NCBI GenBank assembly: GCA_000023405.1
Contig: CP001643.1
Span: forward strand, 2,294,001 to 2,358,000
Length of the DNA stretch: 64,000 nt
From: Brachybacterium faecium DSM 4810
GTDB lineage: Bacteria; Actinomycetota; Actinomycetes; Actinomycetales; Dermabacteraceae
Direction of reading: 5' to 3'
The notes under the pieces are model-generated. The model worked only from the letters and a program-made list of their open reading frames with translations, made no database searches and had not been told where the DNA came from. Position 1 is the stretch's first letter; every line of letters begins with the position of its first letter. Positions 36,504 to 46,130 of the stretch are shown here, piece after piece. The position numbers and the translations under genes were made by a program.

Positions 36504-38671
36504 GCCGCGGAGCCTCCGCCGCCGTGCGCCGGGGCCGGATCCTGTGCCGTGTCCTGCACCTGGGCCTGCGCTGTGTCGCTCTCTGCGTCGTCGCTCCCTG
36601 CGTCGTGACCGACCCGGTCGCGCTCCCGCACCGGTGCGGGATTCTCCGCGAAGGTCCGCTCCCAGGCGTCGAAGGAGGTGATGCGGGCAGAGGCCTCGCG
36701 GTAGCGCTCGCTCAGGGTGCTCCAGCCGCGGTGCAGGGCCACGTGGGCGCTCAGCGCCTCGGCGAGCATCTCGCGCACCTGCCGCGGGTCGCGCTTGTAC
36801 CAGGAGACCTGGGTGCCCTCCGCGTTGGAGACCAGCGCGCTGTCGTAGGCGGACAGGCGCCACCACTTGGCGTCGAGATGCGCGATCGCGGCCTGCGGGT
36901 TCTCCTCGGCGCGCGCTCGGGGCGGCGCGAGCAGCTGCTTGGCGAGGGTCTTCGCCGTCCACACCGGCAGCATCAGACGCCGCGGCTCGGTGAAGGGTCG
37001 GCCCTTGCGGGGCGGCTTGTCGACGTGGACCGGCGGGTAGAGATCCGGATCCTTCTTCGCGACGGCGTCGTCGAAGGAGGCGGCCATCGCACGGATCTCG
37101 GGCAGCTTCGTGCCGATCGAGGGGTGCAGCGCCTCGGGGCCGGCGAGCACGTCCCGCTGCGCCATGAGGCGACCCGCCTCGGTGTAGTACTGCATCGAGA
37201 TCAGGTGCTTGATGTCCATGAACTGCGACTCCTTGACCACCCGCCCGCCGCGCTCGTAGGGCGAGTGCAGCAGCGCCGTGATGATCCGGTTGCGCTCATG
37301 GAAGTACGCCTGCCATCCCACCAGGTCGTCCTTGTCGACCCAGCTCATGTGCCACACCCCCGCGCCGGGGAGGGACACGGTCGGGTACCCGGCCTTCTTG
37401 GCGCGCAGCCCGTACTCGGCGTCGTCCCACTTGATGAACACCGGCAGGCTCAGCCCGATCGCGCGCACCGTCTCGGTGGGGATCAGGCAGCTCCACCAGC
37501 CGTTGTAGTCCACATCGGCACGGCGGTGCAGCCACGGGGTGGAGCGCAGCGGGTCCTGGGCGAAGTCGTGCCCCGTCTCCCCGTCGGGGATCGCGACCGC
37601 AGGCTGGATGCGCCAGGGGTCGACGACCTCGCCGAAGGTGTGCAGCACGCTGCGGTTGTTGAGGTCGAACATGTGGGCGCCCACGAGGGTGGGCCGGGTC
37701 GCGAAGTCCGCGAAGGTGGACATCCGCAGCAGCGACTCGGGCTCGAGGACGATGTCGTCGTCGCAGTTGATGACGTAGGTGGAGGTGCCCGCCGTGGCCG
37801 CCTCGTACATGCCGCGGGAGAAGCCTCCGGAGCCGCCGATGTTGCCCTGCTCGATGATCTCCAGCTGCGCGCCGAGGGAGTCCTGCAGCTCGCCGAGCTC
37901 CTCGGCGTGATCGCTCAGCCGGTCCGCGCCCTGGTCGATCACGTACATCACGTCGAGCAGGGAGCGCAGATCCGGGTCCTGCGCGATCGTGCGGATGTTC
38001 TCCAGGCAGTACGCGACCTTGTTCATCGTGGTCATGGAGAGGGAGAAGGTGCCCTCGGTGCGGGCCAGATGCGCATCCGCCGTCCACTCGGCGCCGAGGA
38101 TGGTGAGGTCCTCCGCGCCGGCGTAGGCGTCGAACCAGTACCAGCCGCCGTCGCCGAAGGCCGTCAGCGGCAGCTCGAAGACCTGCTCGCCCGCGCCGTG
38201 CACGGTGCGGGCCTCCTGGCGCTGCAGGGTGCCGCGGGCGGTGGAGCGCATCACGATCAGCTGGCCGGAGCCGGCGGTGCGGATGGTCAGGCGGAGGGCC
38301 CGCACCGGGGTCCACCGCCGCCAGTAGCTGGCCGGGAAGGCGTTGAAGTAGGTGCCGAAGGAGCGCATGGTCTGTGCGGGGATCCGCACGGCGTGCCGTT
38401 CGCTGAGCTCGCTGACGTCGACGGGCGCCGGCGTGCTGCGCGGGGCCCGTGCGGTCTCGGCGGTGCTCCGCGCGGCCCGGTCCGCGCCGCCGCCGAGGCC
38501 GAAGGCGCTGCCGATCGCGCCGGAGCGGACGTCGGAGGCCTCGATGTACAGCGGCACGATGTCCGGGGAGGACTCGTGCGGCAGGATCAGCCGCTGCAGC
38601 AGCCGCTGCGGTGCGCCCTCGACCGGGTCGGCGGCCTCGCGGGTGGTCGCGGGGGCGGGGGTGACGTTCAT
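36500..38671 (-). CDS. GlfT2-like galactofuranosyltransferase
   Basis: A 723-residue GT2 enzyme with the domain order of mycobacterial GlfT2, which polymerises galactofuranose with alternating linkages. An N-terminal beta-rich domain (about 85-205) precedes the GT-A domain with metal motif CDDDIVLEP (DDD at 304-306), the catalytic-base region FIKWDDAEYGLRAKKAGYP (415-420) and VWHMSW, and then a C-terminal helical part. The tail is acidic and Gln/Asp-rich. GAGGAG precedes the ATG at 38671. It lies next to glf, which makes its donor UDP-Galf. Confidence 0.88.
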   Translation of the reverse strand: MNVTPAPATTREAADPVEGAPQRLLQRLILPHESSPDIVPLYIEASDVRSGAIGSAFGLGGGADRAARSTAETARAPRSTPAPVDVSELSERHAVRIPAQTMRSFGTYFNAFPASYWRRWTPVRALRLTIRTAGSGQLIVMRSTARGTLQRQEARTVHGAGEQVFELPLTAFGDGGWYWFDAYAGAEDLTILGAEWTADAHLARTEGTFSLSMTTMNKVAYCLENIRTIAQDPDLRSLLDVMYVIDQGADRLSDHAEELGELQDSLGAQLEIIEQGNIGGSGGFSRGMYEAATAGTSTYVINCDDDIVLEPESLLRMSTFADFATRPTLVGAHMFDLNNRSVLHTFGEVVDPWRIQPAVAIPDGETGHDFAQDPLRSTPWLHRRADVDYNGWWSCLIPTETVRAIGLSLPVFIKWDDAEYGLRAKKAGYPTVSLPGAGVWHMSWVDKDDLVGWQAYFHERNRIITALLHSPYERGGRVVKESQFMDIKHLISMQYYTEAGRLMAQRDVLAGPEALHPSIGTKLPEIRAMAASFDDAVAKKDPDLYPPVHVDKPPRKGRPFTEPRRLMLPVWTAKTLAKQLLAPPRARAEENPQAAIAHLDAKWWRLSAYDSALVSNAEGTQVSWYKRDPRQVREMLAEALSAHVALHRGWSTLSERYREASARITSFDAWERTFAENPAPVRERDRVGHDAGSDDAESDTAQAQVQDTAQDPAPAHGGGGSAA

Positions 38672-38727
38672 GGTGCTCCTCGTCGGCGGTCGGCGGATGC
38701 CCCGCGGTGCGCGGCGGGGCGGTCGGG

Positions 38728-39966
<1,239 letters not shown>

Positions 39967-39999
39967 CTATCCCTGGTCCGGGCCGCGGTGTGGCCCTCC

Positions 40000-40875
40000 T
40001 CATGCCGCTCCCGCGCTCCTGTCGCTGCGCTCGACGAATCGGCGGTAGCCGATGCGGCGTGCCCAGCCGGGGGCGAAGCGGTAGGTGGCCCGCACGGCGA
40101 GGTTGCGGAGGAAGCCGCCCGGGGTGGTGACCCGGTCCAGCAGCATCCTGCGCTGCAGGCGGACGTCGCTGGAGAACAGCCGCCACCCGCCGCGCCGGGC
40201 GAACAGCGCCTCGTCGACGCGGTAGTCGACGAGCACCTCGGGCAGGTTCCCCATCCGGGCGCCGCCGAGCATCATCCGCTCCCACAGCCAGTAGTCCTCG
40301 AGCAGGTCGAGGTCCCGGTAGCCGCCCACGGCGAGCGCCACCGAGCGCCGCAGCACCACGCTGGGGTGGTGGAAGGGGCTGTGGTGGGGCAGGTAGCGCA
40401 CGATCTCCTCATGCGTGAGCGGCCGGGTGCGCAGAGGGCCGGTTCCGGGCGCGACCCGGTCGCTGAACTCGCGCATCGAGGAGCCCAGCAGATCCAGGCC
40501 CTCCGCGTCCATCCGCGGGATCTGCAGGGCGAAGCGCTCGGGGCGGCAGATGTCGTCCGCGTCCGCGCGCGCGATGAGATCGTGCGGGCTGGATTCCAGG
40601 CCGTCCTGCAGGGCGGAGGCGACGCCGCGGTGGGCATCGTGGCGCAGCACCCGGGCGGGGCCGTACGCGCCGGCCTCCACCTGCTCCACGACCGTCTCGA
40701 GCTCCGCGGGGAGCGGGCCGTCGATGGTGAGGATCAGCAGGTCCGGCGGGAGCTGCTGATCCAGGGTCGCCGTGCGCAGCGCGAGCTCGAGCCGGTCGGG
40801 ACGGTCCCCGCGCCACAGCGGCATGAGCACCGTGAACGGGGGTGCCTGCGCGCGGGAGGGGCCCTGGCGCGTCAC
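40000..40875 (-). CDS. Family 2 glycosyltransferase
   Basis: A 291-residue GT2 enzyme: FTVLMPLWRGDRPDRLELAL at the start, the nucleotide-sugar/metal site ARADADDICRPERF (D-D-D pattern near 105-110), HHPSVVLRRSVALAVGGYRDLDLLEDYWLWERM as acceptor and catalytic-base region, and a basic C terminus. No membrane helix. The GTG at 40875 overlaps the upstream stop (GTGA). It resembles capsule-type enzymes such as those that add a hexose or rhamnose; the donor cannot be told from sequence. Confidence 0.88.
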   Translation of the reverse strand: MTRQGPSRAQAPPFTVLMPLWRGDRPDRLELALRTATLDQQLPPDLLILTIDGPLPAELETVVEQVEAGAYGPARVLRHDAHRGVASALQDGLESSPHDLIARADADDICRPERFALQIPRMDAEGLDLLGSSMREFSDRVAPGTGPLRTRPLTHEEIVRYLPHHSPFHHPSVVLRRSVALAVGGYRDLDLLEDYWLWERMMLGGARMGNLPEVLVDYRVDEALFARRGGWRLFSSDVRLQRRMLLDRVTTPGGFLRNLAVRATYRFAPGWARRIGYRRFVERSDRSAGAA

Positions 40876-41876
40876 CGGCCGGCCGCCCGTTCGATCGCCC
40901 GGACGTCCGCGGCGGCCTCGCCGTCGGCCGCGAGCACCGTCGGCGAGGGGCGCGGTCCGCGGCGCAGCGCCGCGAGCAGGCCCCGCAGCCCGATGCCGAA
41001 CAGGTCGCGGTGACGCAGCAGGAGCAGCAGCCAGCCCACGGCGGTGCGGCCGCCGTGCAGGAGCTTCTCCGCCGGGGAGAAGGAGGTGGTGCGCAGCAGG
41101 GCCCAGAGCCGGTTGCGCACGTCGTAGTAGAAGCGGCCGCCGGGGCCGGACTGGGCGTTGCCGAAGAGGGCGGTGCGGTGCTCGACGATCGAGCCGGGCA
41201 CCTGGAGCCCGCGCCCGTGGCGCAGCAGACGGCCGGTGTGCTCGAAGTCGTCGGACCAGATGAAGTAGTCGGCGTACGGCAGGCCGAGCCGGCGCACGTC
41301 CTGGCCGTTCAGCAGCGCCGAGACGTAGCTGGCGGTGCGGATGGGGCGCCCGCCCGCCTGGGCCGCGTCGCGCTTCTCCTGGGCGCTCGCGCCGAGCCGG
41401 GTGCGCTGGGTGTTCATGGGATGGTCCCGCCCGTCGGTCCACACCGCGCGGGAGCTGAGCACGCTGAGCCGCACCGGGGAGGCCTCGAGGGCGCTCAGCA
41501 GGGCGTGCAGGGCGCCGGGCCGGGGGACGGTGTCGTCGTCCATCACCCAGACCCAGTCCGCGTCATGGCGCACGAGGGCGCGGGCGATACCGGCCGCAAA
41601 GCCTCCGGCCCCGCCGACGTTGCGGCGCAGGTGCACGACGTCCGCGCCGAGCGGGTGCTCGTCGGCGACCGTGCCGCTCGCGTCGGTCGAGGAGTTGTCG
41701 ATGACGACCACGGCGTCCGGTCGCCGCTCCTGCGCGGCGAGCGCGTCGAGGCACTCGCGCAGCAGGGCCTCGCGGTTGTAGGTCACCACCACGGCCACCA
41801 CCCGGGCGGCGAGCGCCTCGGGGTGAGCGGTGTCGGTCGACGGCGTCCGGTCGCCGGTGGGTGCGGGATGTGTCAC
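40872..41876 (-). CDS. GlfT1-like family 2 glycosyltransferase
   Basis: A 334-residue GT2 enzyme with VVTYNREALLRECLDALAAQ, VIDNSSTD, metal site WVMDDDTVPRPGAL and SDDFEHTGRLLR. This is the pattern of mycobacterial GlfT1, which adds the first galactofuranose residues to a rhamnosyl acceptor. AGGAGG precedes the GTG at 41876. A -10 element TACACT lies over the more distal GTG at 41921, ruling out that longer start. It is the first gene of the galactofuranan operon, so a priming role is likely. The acceptor is unknown. Confidence 0.85.
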   Translation of the reverse strand: MTHPAPTGDRTPSTDTAHPEALAARVVAVVVTYNREALLRECLDALAAQERRPDAVVVIDNSSTDASGTVADEHPLGADVVHLRRNVGGAGGFAAGIARALVRHDADWVWVMDDDTVPRPGALHALLSALEASPVRLSVLSSRAVWTDGRDHPMNTQRTRLGASAQEKRDAAQAGGRPIRTASYVSALLNGQDVRRLGLPYADYFIWSDDFEHTGRLLRHGRGLQVPGSIVEHRTALFGNAQSGPGGRFYYDVRNRLWALLRTTSFSPAEKLLHGGRTAVGWLLLLLRHRDLFGIGLRGLLAALRRGPRPSPTVLAADGEAAADVRAIERAAGR

Positions 41877-42187
41877 TGCGCCTCCTGCTGCTGATCGGTG
41901 CCGCCCGGGCGGCGCTTCCACAGTGTACGGAGCCGCGCGCGGGAGGGCCCACCGGCCCGATGGTCGCCGTGTGAAGGTTCTCGGGAGGTTCCCCGAATGC
42001 CGTCCGATGTGCCGTGCCGCGCCGCCGCGGGCGCAGCGGGGCCGCTACTCTGGCGAGCGCCGCCTGCGCCGCCTGCGCCGCAGGGGCCCCGGCCCCCGTC
42101 CCCGCGCAGTCACGTCCGAGCACCGAAGTCCGAGCACCCACTTCCGCGCGCCGCTGCATGTCGATCCGCGCCGGGAAGGAGACAGCC
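41877..42187. other. 311-base divergent intergenic region
   Basis: No coding sequence is supported. It holds the -10 of the galactofuranan operon (minus strand, 41922-41927), a possible -10 TACTCT (42046-42051) for the LCP gene, GC-rich CGCCTGCGC runs, and an 11-base direct repeat GTCCGAGCACC (42114-42124 and 42128-42138). No stable terminator is seen. Confidence 0.5.
41922..41927 (-). promoter_or_regulatory. -10 TACACT of the galactofuranan operon
   Basis: On the minus strand the context TCCGTACACTG is identical over 11 bases to the wecB promoter at 51755-51765. It predicts a leader of about 39 bases before the GTG at 41876. Confidence 0.5.
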
Positions 42188-43471
42188 GTGAGCGATCAGC
42201 CGCCGCCCCGCTCCCCGCGCGCCGGAGGGCCCCGCCGGCCTCGCGGCCACCGTGCCCGTGCTGGCGGCAGCGCACGCCCGCTGCCCCGGGCCGTCCGGCG
42301 CGGCGCCCCCTCCCCCGAGCAGGGCCCGACGCCCACGCGGCCGCTCCCGCGCACCGCGTCCCCCGGGCCCGGCGACGCCCGGCCTGTCGGGGCCCGCCCG
42401 TTCGATGACCGCGATCCGCGTGCCGGGGCACCTGCTCATCTTGCTCCCGGGGATCCCGCTGCCGCGCACGGCCCCGTCCCCGGCGACGGGGGCGGCCCTC
42501 CTCCCGGCACCGCCCCGCCGCGCCGGTCCCGCCGCGCCTCCCGGATCCCCCGTCCCGTCCGGCTCGGGGCGACCCTGCTCGTGCTGGTGCTGCTGATCGT
42601 GGTGGGCTGGGGCGCCGGTCTGCTGCTGTGGTCCAACAGCCGCATCGAGCACGTCGACGCGCTCTCCGGCGCGGCGAACACCCCGGGGACCACCTATCTC
42701 ATCGCCGGGTCCGACAGCCGGGGCGGGGAGTCGGTCTCCGACGACGGCACCGCGGGTGCCCGCACCGACACGATCATGCTGCTGCACAAGGCCCCGGGCG
42801 GGAACAGCTACCTGGTCTCCCTGCCGCGGGACACCCTCGTGGACATCCCCGGGCACGGCGGGTACAAGCTCAACGCCGCCTACTCCTTCGGCGGGGCGCC
42901 GCTGCTGGTGGAGACCGTCGAGGACTTCACGGGGCTGACCGTGGACCACTACGTGGAGATCGGCTTCGACGGGGTCTCGCAGGTGGTGGACTCGGTGGGA
43001 CACGTGAACCTGTGCATCGACCAGGACGTCGACGACGAGCGCTCCGGTCTGGTGATGAGCGAGGGCTGCCATGACGTGGGCGGCGAGCAGGCGCTCGCCT
43101 TCGTGCGCGCCCGCTACTTCGACCCCACCGCCGACATCGGCCGGCAGGAGCGCCAGCAGCAGTTCATCTCCGCCCTGATGGACCGGGCGACCTCCCCCTC
43201 GGTGATGCTCAACCCCGCCACGCAGGTGCGCATGGCCGGGGCGGGCTCGGACGCGCTGACCGCCTCCGAGGGCACGGGCATCATCGATGTGGGCCGGATG
43301 GCGCTCACCGCGCGCAGCGCGATGAACAGCGGCGGGACGCTCTCCATCCCGATCGAGGACCCGCAGTACCCGACCCGGCACTCCGGGGTCGCGGTCCTCA
43401 CCGATGACGAGGACATCGCGGCGTTCTTCGGCGCGATCGGCGACGGCACGGCCGAGCTCCCCGAGGGGTGA
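42188..43471 (+). CDS. LytR-CpsA-Psr (LCP) family wall glycopolymer ligase
   Basis: A 427-residue protein. A long Pro/Arg-rich cytosolic N terminus (about 1-125) and one membrane helix (about 135-155) precede an extracytoplasmic LCP domain with LIAGSDSRGG, ARTDTIMLLHKAPGG, VSLPRDTLVDIPGHG and AFVRARYFDP. LCP enzymes transfer glycopolymers from undecaprenyl phosphate to peptidoglycan. GGAAGGAG six bases before the GTG at 42188 sets the start. It faces away from the galactofuranan operon and probably anchors one or both polymers of this locus. Confidence 0.93.
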   Translation: MSDQPPPRSPRAGGPRRPRGHRARAGGSARPLPRAVRRGAPSPEQGPTPTRPLPRTASPGPGDARPVGARPFDDRDPRAGAPAHLAPGDPAAAHGPVPGDGGGPPPGTAPPRRSRRASRIPRPVRLGATLLVLVLLIVVGWGAGLLLWSNSRIEHVDALSGAANTPGTTYLIAGSDSRGGESVSDDGTAGARTDTIMLLHKAPGGNSYLVSLPRDTLVDIPGHGGYKLNAAYSFGGAPLLVETVEDFTGLTVDHYVEIGFDGVSQVVDSVGHVNLCIDQDVDDERSGLVMSEGCHDVGGEQALAFVRARYFDPTADIGRQERQQQFISALMDRATSPSVMLNPATQVRMAGAGSDALTASEGTGIIDVGRMALTARSAMNSGGTLSIPIEDPQYPTRHSGVAVLTDDEDIAAFFGAIGDGTAELPEG

Positions 43472-43480
43472 TCGGGGCGC

Positions 43481-44200
43481 TCAGCGGAAGAGCATGTCGA
43501 TGACGATGTTCACCGAGTTGAGGACGGACTGCCCCTTGGAGCGGGAGTAATCGGTGTAGAGGATGTGCACCGGGTGCTCGGCGACCGTGAACCGGTGCCG
43601 GCCGATCTCCTCGACGATCTCGGAGGCGTGGGCCATCCGGTTCTGCTCGATGGCGATCTTCTCGCACGCCTCCCGGCCCAGCACCCGCAGCCCGTTGTGG
43701 GCGTCGGTGAGCTTCACCCCGGTGGTGAGGTTCGTGTACCAGACGGCGCCGCGCAGCACGACGCGCTTGAGCAGGCCGGGCTTCGTGCGGCTGTCGAGGA
43801 AGCGGGAGCCGAGCACGATGTCCACGTCCTCGTTCTCGCGCTGCGCGATCATCGCGGCGGCGTCGTCCACCTGGTGCTGCCCGTCGGAGTCGAAGGTCAC
43901 CACCTGGCGCATCTGCGGGTCGCGCAGCGCGTAGTCGATCCCCGTCTTCAGCGCCGCGCCCTGGCCCATGTTGTAGGGGTGGCGCACCACGGCGGCGCCG
44001 GCCTCGGCGGCGATCCGGCCGGAGTCGTCCAAGCTGCCGTCGTCCACGCAGACCACCAGCGGGTAGCGGGTGCGCAGGTCGCGGATCACCTCGCCGACGA
44101 CCTCGCCCTCGTTGAACAGCGGGACCACGAACCAGGTGTTCTCGGCTCCCGGGGAGACGGGGGCACCGTGCTCCTCGGGCGCAGCATCGGACGTGCTCAA
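43481..44200 (-). CDS. Family 2 glycosyltransferase, polyprenyl-phosphate type
   Basis: A 239-residue GT2 enzyme: TWFVVPLFNEGEVVGEVIRDL, VCVDDGSLDDSG, DSDGQHQVDDAAAMI and GSRFLDSRTKPG are typical of dolichyl/undecaprenyl-phosphate sugar synthases. No C-terminal membrane helices, so it would need a membrane partner; the DUF2304 protein encoded nearby is a candidate, as these families often go together. The start is TTG at 44200, supported by AAGGAG six bases upstream and the lack of any better codon. The stop lies ten bases from the convergent LCP gene. Confidence 0.87.
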   Translation of the reverse strand: MSTSDAAPEEHGAPVSPGAENTWFVVPLFNEGEVVGEVIRDLRTRYPLVVCVDDGSLDDSGRIAAEAGAAVVRHPYNMGQGAALKTGIDYALRDPQMRQVVTFDSDGQHQVDDAAAMIAQRENEDVDIVLGSRFLDSRTKPGLLKRVVLRGAVWYTNLTTGVKLTDAHNGLRVLGREACEKIAIEQNRMAHASEIVEEIGRHRFTVAEHPVHILYTDYSRSKGQSVLNSVNIVIDMLFR

Positions 44201-44294
44201 GGGCTCTCCTTCGGAACTGCGGGGTCGCCGCGCAGGCGTGTGATCAGCGACGGGATGCGGCGCGGGATGCAGGGTCGTCGACGGCCGATGAGGA

Positions 44295-44300
44295 TACCCT
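44295..44300 (+). promoter_or_regulatory. -10 TACCCT of wecC
   Basis: The sequence GATACCCTG around it recurs at 47215-47223 upstream of the DUF6541 gene. It would start transcription near 44307. Confidence 0.4.
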
Positions 44301-44306
44301 GTCACG

Positions 44307-44378
44307 GTGGGCCGCCCCTGGTGGTCATCGACGCGCACGCGGCACCCGCGAGGTGCCCCACGAGGAGGATCACTGTGA
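44307..44378 (+). CDS. Possible leader peptide overlapping wecC
   Basis: A 23-codon ORF starting with GTG, six bases after the -10 hexamer TACCCT (44295-44300), so it could be read from a leaderless mRNA. It encodes GRPWW near the start and is rich in Arg, Pro and Gly. The TGA overlaps the wecC GTG start (GTGA, 44375-44378). It has no homology that I know. It may be chance, since the wecC ribosome site AGGAGG lies inside it. Confidence 0.3.
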   Translation: MGRPWWSSTRTRHPRGAPRGGSL

Positions 44379-45700
44379 AGACTGCTGTTGTCGCCCTGGG
44401 GAAGATCGGCCTCCCGCTCGCGGTGCAGTTCGCCGACGCCGGCCACGAGGTGGTCGGGGTGGACGTGAACGCCCGTCAGGTGGAGCTGATCAACGCCGCG
44501 ACCGAGCCGTTCCCGGGTGAGGCGCACCTGCAGGAGAAGCTCTCGGAGCTGGTGCCCGCGGGCCGGCTGCGCGCGACCACGGACTACGCCGAGGCGATCC
44601 CCGGCGCGGACGCGGTGGTGATCGTGGTGCCGCTGTTCGTGGACGATGCGAGCTGGGAACCGGATTTCGCGTGGATGGACGCCGCGACCCGCTCGCTGGC
44701 CGAGCACCTCACCCCCGGCACCCTGGTCTCCTACGAGACCACCCTGCCGGTGGGCACGCTGCGCACCCGCTTCGTGCCGATGATCCAGGAGATCTCGGGG
44801 CTGACGGAGTCGGAGGACTTCTTCGCGGTGTTCTCCCCCGAGCGGGTCCTCACCGGGCGCGTGTTCGAGGACCTGCGCAAGTACCCCAAGCTGATCGGTG
44901 CGATCTCCGAGGCGGGCGCGCAGCGGGCCCGAGAGTTCTACGAGTCCGCGCTCAGCTTCGACGAGCGCCCCGACCTGGCGCGCCCCAACGGGGTGTGGGA
45001 CCTGGGCTCCCCCGAGGCCAGCGAGCTCGCGAAGCTCGCCGAGACCACCTACCGCGATGTGAACATCGCGCTGGCGAACGAGTTCGCGCTGTTCGCCCAG
45101 GATCACGGGATCGACGTGTACAAGGTGATCGAGGCGAGCAACTCGCAGCCCTACTCCCACATCCACCAGCCGGGCATCGCCGTGGGCGGGCATTGCATCC
45201 CCGTCTACCCGCGGCTGTACCTGTCCACCGACCCCTCCGCCACGACGGTCCGCACCGCCCGCACGCTGAACGCCTCGGTCCCCGAGCGCCTCGTGGAGCG
45301 GGCCGCGAACCTGCTCGGCTCCCTGCAGGGGCTGAAGGCCGTGGTGCTCGGCGCCTCCTACCGGGCCGGGGTGAAGGAGACCGCGTTCTCCGGCGTGTTC
45401 CCCGTCGTGGACGCGCTGCGCGAGCGCGGCGCCGAGGTCGCGGTGCACGACACCTTCTACGACGACGAGGAGCTGGCCGGGTTCGGCTGGGCTCCGTACC
45501 ACGTGGGCGAGGCCGCGGACCTGGTGATCGTGCAGACCAACCATCCCGAGTACGCCGCGCTGCGCTCCGCCGACGTCCCCGGCGCGAAGCTGATCGTCGA
45601 CGGCCGCAACATCACCACGGCCGAGAACTGGCAGGGCACGCCCCGACTCGTCCTCGGCGACGGCTCCGCCTCCACCCACCAGCAGCCGCAGGAGGGCTGA
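44375..45700 (+). CDS. wecC: UDP-N-acetyl-D-mannosamine 6-dehydrogenase type nucleotide-sugar dehydrogenase
   Basis: A 441-residue UDP-glucose/GDP-mannose dehydrogenase family enzyme that oxidises the C6 alcohol of a UDP-amino sugar to the uronate with two NAD+. The Rossmann motif VALGKIGLPLAVQFADAG is at 6-23, the SPERVLTG segment at 154-161, and the catalytic Cys274 in GGHCIPVYP. The C-terminal UDP-binding domain contains ASYRAGVKETAFSG. AGGAGG precedes the GTG at 44375. With wecB at 50.7 kb it would yield UDP-ManNAcA; direct oxidation of UDP-GlcNAc is an alternative. Confidence 0.9.
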   Translation: MKTAVVALGKIGLPLAVQFADAGHEVVGVDVNARQVELINAATEPFPGEAHLQEKLSELVPAGRLRATTDYAEAIPGADAVVIVVPLFVDDASWEPDFAWMDAATRSLAEHLTPGTLVSYETTLPVGTLRTRFVPMIQEISGLTESEDFFAVFSPERVLTGRVFEDLRKYPKLIGAISEAGAQRAREFYESALSFDERPDLARPNGVWDLGSPEASELAKLAETTYRDVNIALANEFALFAQDHGIDVYKVIEASNSQPYSHIHQPGIAVGGHCIPVYPRLYLSTDPSATTVRTARTLNASVPERLVERAANLLGSLQGLKAVVLGASYRAGVKETAFSGVFPVVDALRERGAEVAVHDTFYDDEELAGFGWAPYHVGEAADLVIVQTNHPEYAALRSADVPGAKLIVDGRNITTAENWQGTPRLVLGDGSASTHQQPQEG

Positions 45701-45704
45701 CCCG

Positions 45705-46130
45705 ATGGGCGAGCAGGAGCTGATCCTCGGACTGGGCCCCACGCTGGTGGGCAACCGCACCTTCATCGTCCAGCTGCTGCTGGTGCTGGGGATCGTGGTG
45801 ATCGTCGCGTGGCTCTTCGTCAAGCGCGGCGCGAAGCAGCTCGCGGTGCGGCGCCTGCTGATCATCGCCTTCGCCGTGTTCGCGGTGGCGGCGGTGCTGT
45901 TCCCCGGCATGCTCACGCGGGCCGCGAACCTCGTCGGCGTGGGGCGCGGCGCCGATCTGCTGCTGTACGCCACGGTGCTGGTGCTGCTGGGCTTCCTCGC
46001 GCTGCAGGAGGCGCGGACCAAGGCGGCGGAGAAGCGCACGACGTATCTCGCGCGGCGGCTCGCGCTCGACGAGGCGGAGCAGCCGGCGCAGTTCCGGGAG
46101 CACGCGCTCGGCCCACGCTCCGACGGATGA
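45705..46130 (+). CDS. DUF2304 domain-containing membrane protein
   Basis: A 141-residue protein with three hydrophobic segments (about 21-39, 48-66 and 83-101) and the C-terminal KxAxKRTTYLARRLAL motif of DUF2304. These proteins often occur beside family 2 glycosyltransferases and may help them at the membrane. GGAGGG lies at the end of wecC, four bases separate the two genes, and its stop overlaps the acyltransferase start (ATGA), so it is in an operon with wecC. Confidence 0.85.
   Translation: MGEQELILGLGPTLVGNRTFIVQLLLVLGIVVIVAWLFVKRGAKQLAVRRLLIIAFAVFAVAAVLFPGMLTRAANLVGVGRGADLLLYATVLVLLGFLALQEARTKAAEKRTTYLARRLALDEAEQPAQFREHALGPRSDG

Noticed and set aside
36504..36962. A longer start for wzm inside the GlfT2-like gene
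   Set aside because: The extra sequence overlaps the C-terminal coding part of the glycosyltransferase, while the GTG at 36503 makes a clean GTGA overlap and gives the usual Wzm length.
42114..42138. Two copies of GTCCGAGCACC upstream of the LCP gene
   Set aside because: Only two copies with a three-base gap in GC-rich sequence; too little to call a regulatory array.
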